This document shows positions 52,293 through 61,745 of a stretch of DNA of 64,000 nt, piece by piece. Both the position numbers and the translations under genes were made by a program. Position 1 is the stretch's first letter; every line of letters starts with the position of its first letter. The notes under the pieces were generated by a model that was not told where the DNA came from, did no database searches, and was given only the letters and a program-made list of their open reading frames with translations. The DNA comes from Pelomonas caseinilytica (lineage in GTDB: Bacteria; Pseudomonadota; Gammaproteobacteria; Burkholderiales; Burkholderiaceae_C): the NCBI RefSeq assembly GCF_021353235.1, contig NZ_JAJTWT010000002.1, positions 124,001-188,000 of the forward strand, written 5' to 3'.

Positions 52293-53225
52293 TCAGCCCG
52301 CCAATTCCTCGTAGCCGCCGCTGGACACGAAGACCCGCACGCTGTCGCCGCCCGCCGCCTTGGCTTCGGTGCAGGCCAGGACGGCGGCTCCGAGCACCGC
52401 GTCCACCGTGGTCAGCGAAGGCTGGATCTGCACGACGCCGAGCGACGCCTTCACGCGGGTGCGGTGCAGCCCCCAGCGCAGACGGTAGGCGGCCACGGCG
52501 GCACGGATCTTCTCGGCAATGATCTGCGCGTAGTGGTGGTCGCAGTCGGGCAGCAGGATGGCGAAATGGTCTTCCTCCAGGCGTCCGACCAGGTCCGAGG
52601 CCCTCACTTTGCCGATCAGCATCTGGCCCAGGCCGTAGAGGAAATGGTCGCCCACCTCGGCGCCCATGCCCTGGATGACCTCGCCGAACTTGTCCACGTC
52701 CAGCCACAGCACCGAGACCGGCTCGTTGCGGCGGCTGCCCACGTGCTCGGCCAGGCGCCTTTCGAACTCCCGGCGGTTGGCCAGTTCGGTCACGCTGTCG
52801 TGCTTGGCCGTCCAGGTGGGCTGCAGGCGCAGTGCGCGCGCCGCCGTCACGTCCTCGACGATCCACAGCGCCTCGCCCGCCGGCTGCTCCCAGTGCAGCG
52901 GCGTGGCCTGCAGCCGGCCCCAGAAGCGGTGACCGTCGCGCTTGACGTACTCGACTTCCTCGTCCAGCGGCTGGCCGGCGGCGAAGGCCGCGGCGGTGCG
53001 CTCCAGCAGCGAGGCGTGGGCAAGATCGGTGGTGTGGACGACGCGGGTGCCCTGGCCCGCCAGGTCGCTGTCGTCGCCGAAGCCGAAGAGGTGGTTGAAC
53101 TCCTCGCTGACGACCTCGAAGCGCTGGCCCGAGACGAAGGCAACGGCCGTCGGAGCCCGAACCAGCAGGGCGCGCAGTCGCGCGGCGGTCGAGTCGTCGG
53201 CATGGGCGGGGGCGGCACTGCTCAT
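52293..53225 (-). CDS. PAS protein with degenerate GGDEF domain
   Basis: A 310-residue soluble protein: PAS domain at about residues 20-130 (FNHLFGFGDDSDLAG, VEYVKRDGHRFWGRLQATPL), then a GGDEF-type domain at 140-305. The domain keeps HDSVTELANRREFERRL and WLDVDKFGEVIQGMGAEVGD, but the signature GGDEF is EEDHF (217-221), which should abolish diguanylate cyclase activity. An RxxD motif (RASD, 208-211) sits exactly five residues before it, as an intact c-di-GMP inhibitory site would. It is more likely a c-di-GMP receptor or a partner protein. ATG 53225 has an AGGAGA ribosome site. Confidence 0.88.
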   Translation of the reverse strand: MSSAAPAHADDSTAARLRALLVRAPTAVAFVSGQRFEVVSEEFNHLFGFGDDSDLAGQGTRVVHTTDLAHASLLERTAAAFAAGQPLDEEVEYVKRDGHRFWGRLQATPLHWEQPAGEALWIVEDVTAARALRLQPTWTAKHDSVTELANRREFERRLAEHVGSRRNEPVSVLWLDVDKFGEVIQGMGAEVGDHFLYGLGQMLIGKVRASDLVGRLEEDHFAILLPDCDHHYAQIIAEKIRAAVAAYRLRWGLHRTRVKASLGVVQIQPSLTTVDAVLGAAVLACTEAKAAGGDSVRVFVSSGGYEELAG

Positions 53226-53319
53226 GAGGTCTCCTGGGCGCTTCTCCAGGCCCGACTATCGCAGGACTGCCCGCTTTAAACCATGCTGCAGATCACGGTT
53301 TGGGCCGCGGCGCAGCCTC

Positions 53320-54753
53320 CTAAGGCGCGATCTGCTCGGCATAGTCGTACAGCGCCGACAGGATCTCCTCGCCACGCTCGTCGGCGCTCTCGCCGAGCTG
53401 GTCGATGCGTTCCATGAAGGCGGCCAGCGTCGTCGCCCCGCCCTCGCCGCGGTGCAGCCGCGCCGCACAGTGGGCCTGCCAGCGCTCGGCTTCCTCGGCC
53501 GACAGGCTGGCCGGAAAGTTGCGCGCCCGCCAGCGGAAGACGAGTTCGTCCAGCCGACCGTCCTGGAAGGCCAGCTTGCCCTGCGCTGCGCGCTCGGCGA
53601 GTTGCTCGGGCGGCGTCGTGCGCACGCGGTTCAGCGCGCGGCGGTCCTCGTTGCCGATGAAGCCGCCATAGAGATCCTCATCGACGTCGGCGGGGGCGAA
53701 AGGTTCACGCTGGAACACCTCGCCCCACAGCCCGTCGAGCAGTCGGCCTTTCTCGGCCAGCAGGCGTGCGCTGGCGAGCTGACCCTCGAGGTCGTGGCCC
53801 CAGCGCTCGGCCATCGCAGGGCTGAGCGTCTTGAGGTTGCCGATGACGACCGGCGACTTGTTGATGTGGATGGTCTTGATCGGGAGCCGAGCGACGCCCT
53901 CGGGCAACTGCTCCTGCTTCGTGAACATGCGCAGCCGGATGGCCTCGGCGTTCAGCGTCAGCAGCTCCTCGGGCGAAACGGCGCAGTCCCAGACGATGAG
54001 TTCGTTCTTGTTGGTCGGGTGCGGCGCCAACGGCCACACCAGGGCGATGCAGCCGCGCTCGGGGCCGTACATGCCCGACACATGCAGGAAGGGCTTGCCC
54101 ACGCCGATCTCGTCCCACACCGCCTGCTTGGTGCGCAGCCGCAGGCAGAACTCCCACAGCTTGGGCTGCGCCTGGCGCAGCTTGCGGGCCAGGGCCACGG
54201 TAGCGCGCACGTCGGACAGCGCGTCGTGGGCGGCCTCGTGGGCCAGGCCGTTGGCGGCGGTCAGGTGTTCGAGCTTGAAGCTGGGCCGGCCGTCCTCGTG
54301 GCGGGGCCACTCGATGCCCTCGGGCCGCAGCGCGTAGGCGCAGCGCACCACATCCAGCAGGTCCCAGCGGCCGCAGCCGTTCTGCCACTCGCGGCCATAG
54401 GGGTCGATGAGGTTGCGCCAGAAGAGATGACGCGTGACCTCGTCGTCGAAGCGGATGGAGTTGTAGCCCACGCCCACGGTGCCCGGCAGGGCCAGCACCG
54501 TCTCGATGGCGGCGGCGAACTCGTGCTCCGGCACGCCCCGCTCCAGGCAGTGCTGGGGCAGGATGCCGGTGAGCAGGCAGGACTCGGGGTCGGGCAGGTA
54601 GTCGGGCGCGGGCTGGCAATACAGCATCAGCGGCTCACCGATCTCGTTGAGTTCGGCATCGGTGCGCAGGCCGGCGAACTGCGCCGGCCGGTCGCGGCGG
54701 GGCACGCGGCCGAAGGTCTCGTAGTCGTGCCAGAAGAAGCTCAGGTCGGTCAT
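53320..54753 (-). CDS. sbcB: Exodeoxyribonuclease I
   Basis: A 477-residue ExoI (E. coli 475). The DEDDh exonuclease begins FFWHDYETFG with the first two acidic metal ligands, continues with GYNSIRFDDEVTRHLFWRNL and HDALSDVRATVALARKL (His-Asp), and is followed by the SH3-like and C-terminal helical domains (ADVDEDLYGGF, YDYAEQI). It degrades single-stranded DNA 3' to 5' in recombination and mismatch repair. Start 54753 is placed at the conserved N terminus, 42 bases from the divergent gene. Confidence 0.96.
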   Translation of the reverse strand: MTDLSFFWHDYETFGRVPRRDRPAQFAGLRTDAELNEIGEPLMLYCQPAPDYLPDPESCLLTGILPQHCLERGVPEHEFAAAIETVLALPGTVGVGYNSIRFDDEVTRHLFWRNLIDPYGREWQNGCGRWDLLDVVRCAYALRPEGIEWPRHEDGRPSFKLEHLTAANGLAHEAAHDALSDVRATVALARKLRQAQPKLWEFCLRLRTKQAVWDEIGVGKPFLHVSGMYGPERGCIALVWPLAPHPTNKNELIVWDCAVSPEELLTLNAEAIRLRMFTKQEQLPEGVARLPIKTIHINKSPVVIGNLKTLSPAMAERWGHDLEGQLASARLLAEKGRLLDGLWGEVFQREPFAPADVDEDLYGGFIGNEDRRALNRVRTTPPEQLAERAAQGKLAFQDGRLDELVFRWRARNFPASLSAEEAERWQAHCAARLHRGEGGATTLAAFMERIDQLGESADERGEEILSALYDYAEQIAP

Positions 54754-54795
54754 GCGGACACCATACCGCAAGCTGTGCTGGCTATCCTGCCCGCC

Positions 54796-55494
54796 ATGAA
54801 GCGCCTCCTCCTCGCACTGGCCTGCATCGCGCCCGCCGCCCACGCCGACACTGCCCCCGAGTACAAGCTGACCGCCGGCAACTACCGCTACAGCGCCGGC
54901 TACAGCGGCCAGGACGTCAACCTGCGCCGCCGCGACGGCGACACCAATGCCTGGCTGGGCGTCTACCGTGACGGCGTCTTCGGCCGCCAGGCCCGCGCCG
55001 GCTTCGACACGTCCCTCGACCTGGCCGAGAACCTGTCCCTCCAGCCCTCGCTGCAGGCCGCGTCGCGCGGCTTCCTGGGCGGCAGCGTGAACCTGCAGTG
55101 GGGCAGCACCTGGTACGGCCTCGTCGGCTGGGGCCGCACCAACCTCAGGCCCTACTACAACCTCAACTGGGACCCGAACGACGCCATCACCGTCGGCGCG
55201 GGCTGGCATGGCGACGGCGGCCGGCAGATCGCCGTTACCCTCATCGCCGACGACCGCCTGCACACCCACCAGCGCGACCTGCACCTCTTCGGCCGCTGGC
55301 CGCTGGCCGAGGGCCTGCGCCTGACGCTGGACCTGATGCACAAGACCGGCCAGGGCGACGACGGCGAGGTGCGCGCCTGGGGCTGGAGCGCCACGCTGGA
55401 CTGGCCCGCCTGGTTCCTGCGCCTGGCCCGCGACCCCAAGCAGAACTTCTCCGGCCTGGATGCCGACCGGCTGTCAGTCGGCCTGCGGTTCTGA
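54796..55494 (+). CDS. Predicted outer-membrane beta-barrel protein, unknown function
   Basis: A 232-residue protein with a signal peptide (MKRLLLALACIAPAAHADTA). The mature part alternates polar and aromatic residues in strands such as YKLTAGNYRYSAGYSG, NLQWGSTWYGLVGWG and RLTLDLMHKTGQG, and ends in SVGLRF, the C-terminal Phe signature of outer-membrane barrels. I do not recognise a named family. It diverges from sbcB and overlaps the convergent RND gene by 21 bases. Confidence 0.7.
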   Translation: MKRLLLALACIAPAAHADTAPEYKLTAGNYRYSAGYSGQDVNLRRRDGDTNAWLGVYRDGVFGRQARAGFDTSLDLAENLSLQPSLQAASRGFLGGSVNLQWGSTWYGLVGWGRTNLRPYYNLNWDPNDAITVGAGWHGDGGRQIAVTLIADDRLHTHQRDLHLFGRWPLAEGLRLTLDLMHKTGQGDDGEVRAWGWSATLDWPAWFLRLARDPKQNFSGLDADRLSVGLRF

Positions 55495-58400
55495 GGCCCG
55501 GCCGAACCAGGCGACGTAGAGCGTCGGCAGCACGACCAGCGTCAGCAGCGTGGCCGTCACCAGGCCACCGATGACGACGACGGCCAGCGGCCGCTGCGTC
55601 TCGGCGCCGATCTCGTGCGACAGCGCCATCGGCAGCAGGCCAAGGGCCGCGAGCATGGCCGTCATCAGCACGGTGCGCAGCCGCTGCATCGAGCCCTCGC
55701 GCACCGCCTCGCGCACGCCGGTGCCGGCCCGGCGCAGCTGCTGGAAGACGCTCAGCATCACCACGCCGTTGAGCACCGCCTGGCCTGACAGCGCGATGAA
55801 GCCGATGGCCGCCGACACCGACAGCGGGATGTCCAGCGCCCACAGCGCCACGAAGCCGCCCACCAGCGCCAGCGGCACGTTCAGCAGGATCAGGGCCGCC
55901 ATGCGGAAGTCGTTGAAGGCGTTGAAAAGCAGCACGAAGATCAGCAACAGCGAGATCGGCACGACCACGGCCAGCCGCTTCATCGCCCGCTCCTGGTTCT
56001 CGAACTCGCCCGACCACTTCAGCGCATAGCCCTCGGGCACTGCCACGTGCTGCGCGATGCGCGCCTTCATGTCGGCCACGACCGAGCCCATGTCGCGCCC
56101 CTTGATGAAGACGCCGATCGCCATGGTGCGCTGGCCGCCTTCGCGGGCGATGTTCATCGCTCCCGTCGTCTCACGGATGGCGGCCACTTCGGACAGGGGC
56201 ACGGTGCCTCCGCCCGGCACCGAGATCAATGTGCGCGGCAGCTCGGCCATGGCGCGCCGCGCTTCGGGCAGGCGCACCGTGACGGCGTACTTGCGCTCAC
56301 CCTCCCACAGCCACGTCGCCGCCTTGCCCGCCAGAGCGGCCTCGATGACGTCCTGCACGTCGCCGACGTTCAACCCCAGCCGCGCCGCGCGGGCGCGGTC
56401 GATGTCCACCACCAGCTGGGGCAGCTCGCCCTCGCGGTCGATCTCGGCGAGATAGACCCCGTCCACCTGCTTGACCTCGCGCTGGATGGCCTGCATGAGC
56501 CGGCCCAGCTGGCGCAGGTCGTCGCCCGAAGCCTTGATGACGATCTGGCCGTCGACCTGGGAGATGGACTCCAGCACGTTGTCGCGGATGGGCTGGGAGA
56601 ACGACGGGTCCATGCCCGGCACGGCGGACACGGCGGCATCCATCTCGGCGATCAGGTCGGCCTTGGTCTTGCCGGCCCGCCACTGCTCGGCGGGTTTCAG
56701 GTCCACGAAGATCTCGGCCATGCTGATGGTCTTGGGGTCGGTGCCGTCCTCGGGCTGGCCCGTCTTGGAGACCACCGTGTTGACCTCCGGCACGGTGTGC
56801 AGGGCCTCGCGTACCTGGCGCAGCACGCGCGAGGCCTCCTGCGTCGACACGCTGGACGGCAGCCGCAGATTGACCCAGATCGTGCCCTCGTCGAGTTCCG
56901 GCAGGAACTCCGAGCCCAGGCGGGAAGCCGCGGCGAGGGCGAGTACGAAGGCCAGGCCCGCCACCGCCATCACGGCTCGCGGTCGCGCCAGCGCCCAGTC
57001 CAGCACCGGGCCGTAGACGCCCTTGGCGCCTTGCACGAGGCGGTTGTCCCCGTGGGGCAGGCCCCGGCGCAGCATCCAGTAGCCCAGCAGCGGCACCAGG
57101 GTCAGCGAGAAAGCCAGCGAGCCCAGCAGCGCCATGCTCACCGACAGCGCCATGGGCTGGAAGATCCGGCCCTCGTGGCGCTGCAGAGCGAAGATGGGGA
57201 TGTGGGCCGCGATGATGATGAGCATCGAGAACAGCGTCGGCCGTCCGACCTCGTCGGTGGCGCTGGCGATCAGCGTCAGCCGCTTCCTCGCGTCCAGGCC
57301 CTCGCCGCGCTCGGCCAGGCGGTGCATGATGTTCTCGACGACGATGACCGCGCCGTCCACGATGATGCCGAAGTCCATCGCGCCGAGGCTGAGCAGGTTG
57401 GCCGGCACGCCCAGGACTTTCAGGCCCAGGAAGGTCGCCAGCAAGGCCAGCGGGATCACGGCCACGACGGCCAGGCTGGCGCGCAGGTTGGACAGGAAGA
57501 GGTAGAGCACCAGCGACACCAGCAGCGCCCCCTCCACCAGGTTGCGGAACACGGTCGACAGCGTCTTGCCCATCAGCCAGGTGCGGTCGTAGAAGGGCAC
57601 GATCTGCACGCCGGCCGGCAGGCCGTGGGCATTGAGCTCGGCGATCTTGTCCTTCACGCCCTTGAGCACGCTGCTCGCGTTCTCGCCCTTGCGCATGACG
57701 ACGATGCCGGTCACGACGTCGTCGTCGCCATCCTGGCCCACCACGCCCAGGCGCGGCACGGCGCCCACCGCCACCCGGGCGATGTCGCGCACCAGCACCG
57801 GCGTGCCGTTGTGGGCGGCGACGACGATCTGGCCGATGTCCTCGGCCGAGCGCAGCAGGCCGATGCCGCGGATGGCGTACTGCTGGGCGCCTTGCGCCAC
57901 ATAGCTGCCGCCGGCGTTGGCATTGCCGCGGCCGAGCGCGTCCAGCAGGTTCTGAAAGCTCAGGCCGTAGGCCCGCAGCCTGTCGAGATCGGGCTGCACC
58001 TCGTACTGCTTGATGAAGCCGCCCATGGCGACGACGTCGGCCACCCCCGGCACCTGGCGCAGGCCGCGCTCGACCACCCAGTCCTCGACGGAGCGCAGCT
58101 CCGTCGTGTCCTTGCCGTCGCCACGCAGCCGGTAGCGCAGGATCTCGCCCACCGGCGTCGCGTTGGGCGCGATGTCGGCAGTCACGCCCGGCGGCAGGTC
58201 CACGCCGCGCAGGCGTTCGCCCACCTCCTGGCGAACGGACTGCACGGTCGCCGCGTCGTCATAGGTGATGACGGTGTAGGACAGGCCGAACTGCGTGTGC
58301 GAAAAGACGCGGATGGAGTTGGGCAGGCCCGACAGCGCCACCTCGATGGGCAGGGTCACCTGCTTCTCCACCTCCTCGGCGGCATGGCCGGGGTACAGGG

Positions 58401-58548
58401 CGATCACGGTGACCTGGGTGTCGGTCACGTCCGGGAAGGCCTCGACCGGGAGGTTCATGAAGGCGACGACGCCCGCGCCGACGAAGAGCAGCACGGCCAG
58501 CACCACCAGCACCGGCTGGCCCAGCGCCAGCATGACGAAACGCTTCAT
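55474..58548 (-). CDS. czcA: CzcA-type heavy-metal RND efflux pump
   Basis: A 1024-residue HME-RND transporter with twelve helices and two large periplasmic loops. Helix 4 carries DFGIIVDGAVIVVEN with Asp392, Asp398 and Glu405. This is the divalent-cation pattern of CzcA, CnrA and NccA and not the CusA (Cu/Ag) pattern, so Co, Zn, Cd or Ni are likely substrates. It works as a trimer with the adaptor and outer-membrane channel encoded just upstream. ATG 58548 overlaps the adaptor stop (ATGA). Confidence 0.95.
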   Translation of the reverse strand: MKRFVMLALGQPVLVVLAVLLFVGAGVVAFMNLPVEAFPDVTDTQVTVIALYPGHAAEEVEKQVTLPIEVALSGLPNSIRVFSHTQFGLSYTVITYDDAATVQSVRQEVGERLRGVDLPPGVTADIAPNATPVGEILRYRLRGDGKDTTELRSVEDWVVERGLRQVPGVADVVAMGGFIKQYEVQPDLDRLRAYGLSFQNLLDALGRGNANAGGSYVAQGAQQYAIRGIGLLRSAEDIGQIVVAAHNGTPVLVRDIARVAVGAVPRLGVVGQDGDDDVVTGIVVMRKGENASSVLKGVKDKIAELNAHGLPAGVQIVPFYDRTWLMGKTLSTVFRNLVEGALLVSLVLYLFLSNLRASLAVVAVIPLALLATFLGLKVLGVPANLLSLGAMDFGIIVDGAVIVVENIMHRLAERGEGLDARKRLTLIASATDEVGRPTLFSMLIIIAAHIPIFALQRHEGRIFQPMALSVSMALLGSLAFSLTLVPLLGYWMLRRGLPHGDNRLVQGAKGVYGPVLDWALARPRAVMAVAGLAFVLALAAASRLGSEFLPELDEGTIWVNLRLPSSVSTQEASRVLRQVREALHTVPEVNTVVSKTGQPEDGTDPKTISMAEIFVDLKPAEQWRAGKTKADLIAEMDAAVSAVPGMDPSFSQPIRDNVLESISQVDGQIVIKASGDDLRQLGRLMQAIQREVKQVDGVYLAEIDREGELPQLVVDIDRARAARLGLNVGDVQDVIEAALAGKAATWLWEGERKYAVTVRLPEARRAMAELPRTLISVPGGGTVPLSEVAAIRETTGAMNIAREGGQRTMAIGVFIKGRDMGSVVADMKARIAQHVAVPEGYALKWSGEFENQERAMKRLAVVVPISLLLIFVLLFNAFNDFRMAALILLNVPLALVGGFVALWALDIPLSVSAAIGFIALSGQAVLNGVVMLSVFQQLRRAGTGVREAVREGSMQRLRTVLMTAMLAALGLLPMALSHEIGAETQRPLAVVVIGGLVTATLLTLVVLPTLYVAWFGRASEPQAD

Positions 58549-59735
58549 GGCTGGCCCGCCTTGGCACCCGCCTCGGCGGCGTGCAGCTGGCGCTCCAGCA
58601 ACAGCGCGTTCTCCACGACGACCTGCTCGCCCACCTCCAGGCCACGCCGCAGCACGACCTGCTGCGCGCCCATCGCTTCGGGCTCGACCTCGCGCGGCTC
58701 GAAGACGCCGGGCTTGGGCGACACGAAGACCCAGTGCCTGTCACCGCGCAGCAGCACCGCGGCGACCGGCACGACGACCCCTTCGCCCACCCGCCGCTGC
58801 AGGTGGGCCGTGGCCAGCATCTCGGCCTTGAGCAGCCGGTCGGCGTTGGCCACCTGGCCGCGTACCTTGACGGTGCGCGTGGCCGGGTCGATGACGTCGG
58901 CCATGGCCGCGACGCGCCCCTCGAAGCGGCGCCCCGGGTAGGCCGCCAGCTCCAGCTCGAAGGTGCTGCCCGGGCGCAGCAGGTCCACCTCCGACTCGCG
59001 TGCATCGATCTGCACCCAGAGGCTGGCCGGGTCGCTGATGACGAAGAGCGGCGGCACGCCGGGACCGCTCTGGTCGGGCCTCAGCTCCTGGCCGGGGTTG
59101 AGATTGCGCTCGACGACGGTGCCGGCCACGCCGGCGCGCAGCGCCAGCTGCTGGTTCACGCCCGCCCCGCCGCCGTACATGCGCACCCGGGCCCGCGCCC
59201 GGGCCAGCTCCGCCTCGGCCCGCGCCGCGTCGGCCTCGGCCTGCTCGGCATCGCGCTGGGCGACGATGCCCGCAGCCAGCAGCTCGCGCTGGCGCTGCAG
59301 CTGCTTGGCCGTCAGCGCACGGTCGGCTTCAGCGCGGGCGGCATCGGCCTGGGCCGCGCCGAAGTCGGGCGAGGCGAGTTCGGCCAGCACCTGGCCGGCC
59401 TTCACCGCCTGGCCCACGTCCGCGGCGATGCGGTCCACGCGGCCGGCGAAGGCGGGGTAGATGCGCTGCGTGCGGTCTTCGTTCCAGACCAGCTTGGCGC
59501 TGAGGGGTAGGTCCACGGCCTCGCCGGGGCGGGCCGGCGCGAGCTTGAGCAGGCGCAGCTGCGGATGCCCCGCGGGGAAGACGAGCTGCTGGCCCCGCAG
59601 CACGGCCTCGGCCGGCGCGGGCGCGGCGCCGGACTCGCCGTTGCAGGCCGCCAGCATCGTCAGCACCAGCACGGCGCCGGCAGACAGGGCCGCACGCAGC
59701 GGTGACGGGAACAAGGCAGGGCGGATGGTCATCAT
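58545..59735 (-). CDS. czcB: CzcB-type periplasmic adaptor of RND efflux
   Basis: A 396-residue membrane fusion protein. The N terminus ends in a lipobox (TMLAAC, about residue 32). Barrel-sandwich halves (YPAFAGRVDRIAADVGQAVK and LRAGVAGTVVERNLNPGQEL) flank an Ala/Glu/Arg-rich coiled coil (ADAARAEADRALTAKQLQRQ), followed by beta-barrel domains. It links CzcA to the TolC-like channel. It overlaps both neighbours by ATGA. No His-rich metal-binding N terminus is present, unlike some CzcB proteins. Confidence 0.94.
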   Translation of the reverse strand: MMTIRPALFPSPLRAALSAGAVLVLTMLAACNGESGAAPAPAEAVLRGQQLVFPAGHPQLRLLKLAPARPGEAVDLPLSAKLVWNEDRTQRIYPAFAGRVDRIAADVGQAVKAGQVLAELASPDFGAAQADAARAEADRALTAKQLQRQRELLAAGIVAQRDAEQAEADAARAEAELARARARVRMYGGGAGVNQQLALRAGVAGTVVERNLNPGQELRPDQSGPGVPPLFVISDPASLWVQIDARESEVDLLRPGSTFELELAAYPGRRFEGRVAAMADVIDPATRTVKVRGQVANADRLLKAEMLATAHLQRRVGEGVVVPVAAVLLRGDRHWVFVSPKPGVFEPREVEPEAMGAQQVVLRRGLEVGEQVVVENALLLERQLHAAEAGAKAGQP

Positions 59736-60994
59736 GGGTTCTTGGCGAATTCGGGGTCGGTCAACAGCGCCCAGCCGGCCGCAGCGCGGGCCTGGTCGGC
59801 ATGGGCCGCCAGCGCGTCCAGCACGGCGGCGCGCAGGCTGCGACGGGCGTCGATGAGGTCCGTCAGGGGCATGGCGCCCTTGCGGTAGGCGAGTTCCGCC
59901 TGGGCCAGCACCTGGCGGGCACGCGGCAACAGCTCGGACTCGTGAGCGGCCAGCGTGCGGGCCGCGGACTGCAGCTCCAGTGCGGCCTGGCTGAGGTCGG
60001 CTTCGGCCATCAGCCGGACGCGCGCGGCCAGGTCCTGGGCTTGCTGCAATTGCGCACGCGCGCGGCCGATCTCGCCCTGCTGGGCATAGCCCAACTGCAG
60101 CGGCATCTGCAGCCGCAGCTCGACGAGGCGGCTGGAGGTGCCCGGGAAATGGTCCACCGACATCCCCCAGGTCAGGTCGGACCTGCGAGCCGCGAGCGCG
60201 CCGTCGAGCTGGGCCTGGGCCGCCTCGACGCGAGCTTCGGCGGCGCGCACGTCCGCGCGGCGCGCCACGGCGGCGGCGCGGCCCGCCTCGTCCAGCGGCG
60301 CGACCTCCGCGACCGCCGGCCAAGCGGAGGCGTCGACGCGGATGTCGTCTGCATCGCGGCCGATCGAGCGTGCCAGCGCGAGGCCGGCACGCCGGCGGTC
60401 GGCGTCGGCCTGGGCCAGGTCGATGCCGGCGCGCGCGGTCTCGATCTCGGCTCGCACCAGGTCCTGCGTGGAGATGTCGCCGGCCTGGTGGCGCGTGCGC
60501 ATGGCCGCCAGCAAGGCGTCGGCGCCTTGCTTGAGCTGGCCCACTTCCTCCACGCGCTGCTGGGCGGTGGCCAGCTCGATGCTGGCGCTCCAGGCCAGCG
60601 CGAGCTGCTGGCGGCGCACGTCGTCCAGGTCGCGCGCGGCGGCCTGGGCCGCCGCGCGCGCCGCCGCGGTGCGCAGCTCGCGCTTGCCGCCACGCTCCCA
60701 GGTCCAGTCCACGCCGAGGGACTTGTCGATGCGCTTGTCGGCGAAGAGGTTGCCGGGGCCGAGCCCGCGCTGGAGGTCCATCTGGCTGGACTTGAGCGTG
60801 AGCTGCGGCAACGGCGCGTGGTCGGCCGCGAGGATGTCGGCACGGGCGGCCTCCAGGCCCGAGCGCGCCACGGCCACGTCGACGTTGGCGGCCGCCAGAC
60901 GCAACACCTCGGCGAGGCTCAGGGGCGGCGGCACGGCCCGCGCGCCGGCAACGGCCAGCAGCAGGCCGGCGATGAACAGGACTGAAGACTTCAT
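59732..60994 (-). CDS. czcC: TolC/CzcC-like outer-membrane channel
   Basis: A 420-residue outer-membrane efflux protein with a signal peptide (SSVLFIAGLLLAVAGARA) and two tandem OEP repeats rich in coiled-coil heptads (LRLAAANVDVAVARSGLEAA; ARQVLAQAELAYRKGAMPL; LIDARRSLRAAVLDALA). Its place as first gene of an RND operon and its repeat layout fit CzcC/CusC. It diverges from the response regulator with 85 bases between starts, the likely site of control. Confidence 0.93.
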   Translation of the reverse strand: MKSSVLFIAGLLLAVAGARAVPPPLSLAEVLRLAAANVDVAVARSGLEAARADILAADHAPLPQLTLKSSQMDLQRGLGPGNLFADKRIDKSLGVDWTWERGGKRELRTAAARAAAQAAARDLDDVRRQQLALAWSASIELATAQQRVEEVGQLKQGADALLAAMRTRHQAGDISTQDLVRAEIETARAGIDLAQADADRRRAGLALARSIGRDADDIRVDASAWPAVAEVAPLDEAGRAAAVARRADVRAAEARVEAAQAQLDGALAARRSDLTWGMSVDHFPGTSSRLVELRLQMPLQLGYAQQGEIGRARAQLQQAQDLAARVRLMAEADLSQAALELQSAARTLAAHESELLPRARQVLAQAELAYRKGAMPLTDLIDARRSLRAAVLDALAAHADQARAAAGWALLTDPEFAKNP

Positions 60995-61079
60995 GGCCGC
61001 GGTTTGTCCCGCGGCACACCTGACCGGAACCTGACCTCGCCGACACCGTCGCGACAGGCTGGTGCGCTAACTTCACCGG

Positions 61080-61745
61080 ATGCGCATCCTCCTCGTCGAA
61101 GACGACACCACGCTCAGCCAGGTCGTCAGCCGCAGCCTCGCCGACCAAGGCCACCACGTGGACCTGGCGGTGACGGCCGAGCAGGCCCGCTGGCTGTGGC
61201 GCATGCAGGAATTGGATGCCGTGCTGCTGGACCTCAACCTCCCCGACGGCAGCGGCCTGGCGGTGCTGCGCGACGCTCGCGCCCGCGGCGACCGCACGCC
61301 GGTGCTGGTGCTGACAGCCCGCAACCGCACCGAGGAACGCATCGCCGGCCTCGACGCGGGGGCCGACGACTACCTCGGCAAGCCCTTCGACCTGGCCGAG
61401 GTGGAGGCCAGGCTGCGCGCCGTCGTGCGGCGCCGGCTCGACCTCGAGGACCGCGTGCAGGTCGGCACGCTGAGCCTGGACCGGCGCACCGGCCGGCTCT
61501 ACCTGGGCGAGGACCCGATGCAGTTGCCGGCCCGCGAGTTCGCCGTGCTCTGCGAGCTGCTGACGCCACCCGGCCGGGTCGTCAGCAAGGCGTCGCTGGC
61601 GGACAAGCTCTCCGGCTTCGACGACCTGCTCGCGAGCAACGCCCTTGAAGCCTTCATCTCGCGGCTGCGCAAGAAGCTGCAGGGCAGTGGCGCCGAGATC
61701 CGCACGCTGCGCGGCCTGGGCTACCTGATCGAGGCGGCGGCTTGA
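61080..61745 (+). CDS. OmpR-family response regulator (CzcR/QseB-like)
   Basis: A 221-residue regulator: receiver domain with acidic pocket (LLVEDD), phosphoacceptor Asp51 in VLLDLNLPDG and Lys in LGKPFDLAEVEARLRAVV, then a winged-helix DNA-binding domain ending FISRLRKKLQGSGAEIRTLR with GLGYLIEA. The divergent czcCBA operon and the downstream kinase suggest metal-responsive control. Its stop overlaps the TTG start of the kinase gene. Confidence 0.94.
   Translation: MRILLVEDDTTLSQVVSRSLADQGHHVDLAVTAEQARWLWRMQELDAVLLDLNLPDGSGLAVLRDARARGDRTPVLVLTARNRTEERIAGLDAGADDYLGKPFDLAEVEARLRAVVRRRLDLEDRVQVGTLSLDRRTGRLYLGEDPMQLPAREFAVLCELLTPPGRVVSKASLADKLSGFDDLLASNALEAFISRLRKKLQGSGAEIRTLRGLGYLIEAAA

Noticed and set aside
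53226-53300. A second sigma-28 promoter before the degenerate GGDEF gene (TAAAGCGG and GCGATAGT on the minus strand)
   Set aside because: The two elements are separated by 8 bases where 11 are needed, and the -10 match is poor.
55474-58548. Assignment of the RND pump as copper/silver-specific CusA
   Set aside because: Helix 4 has the DFG-x3-D-x6-E pattern of divalent-cation pumps, and the methionine triad region of CusA is not evident.
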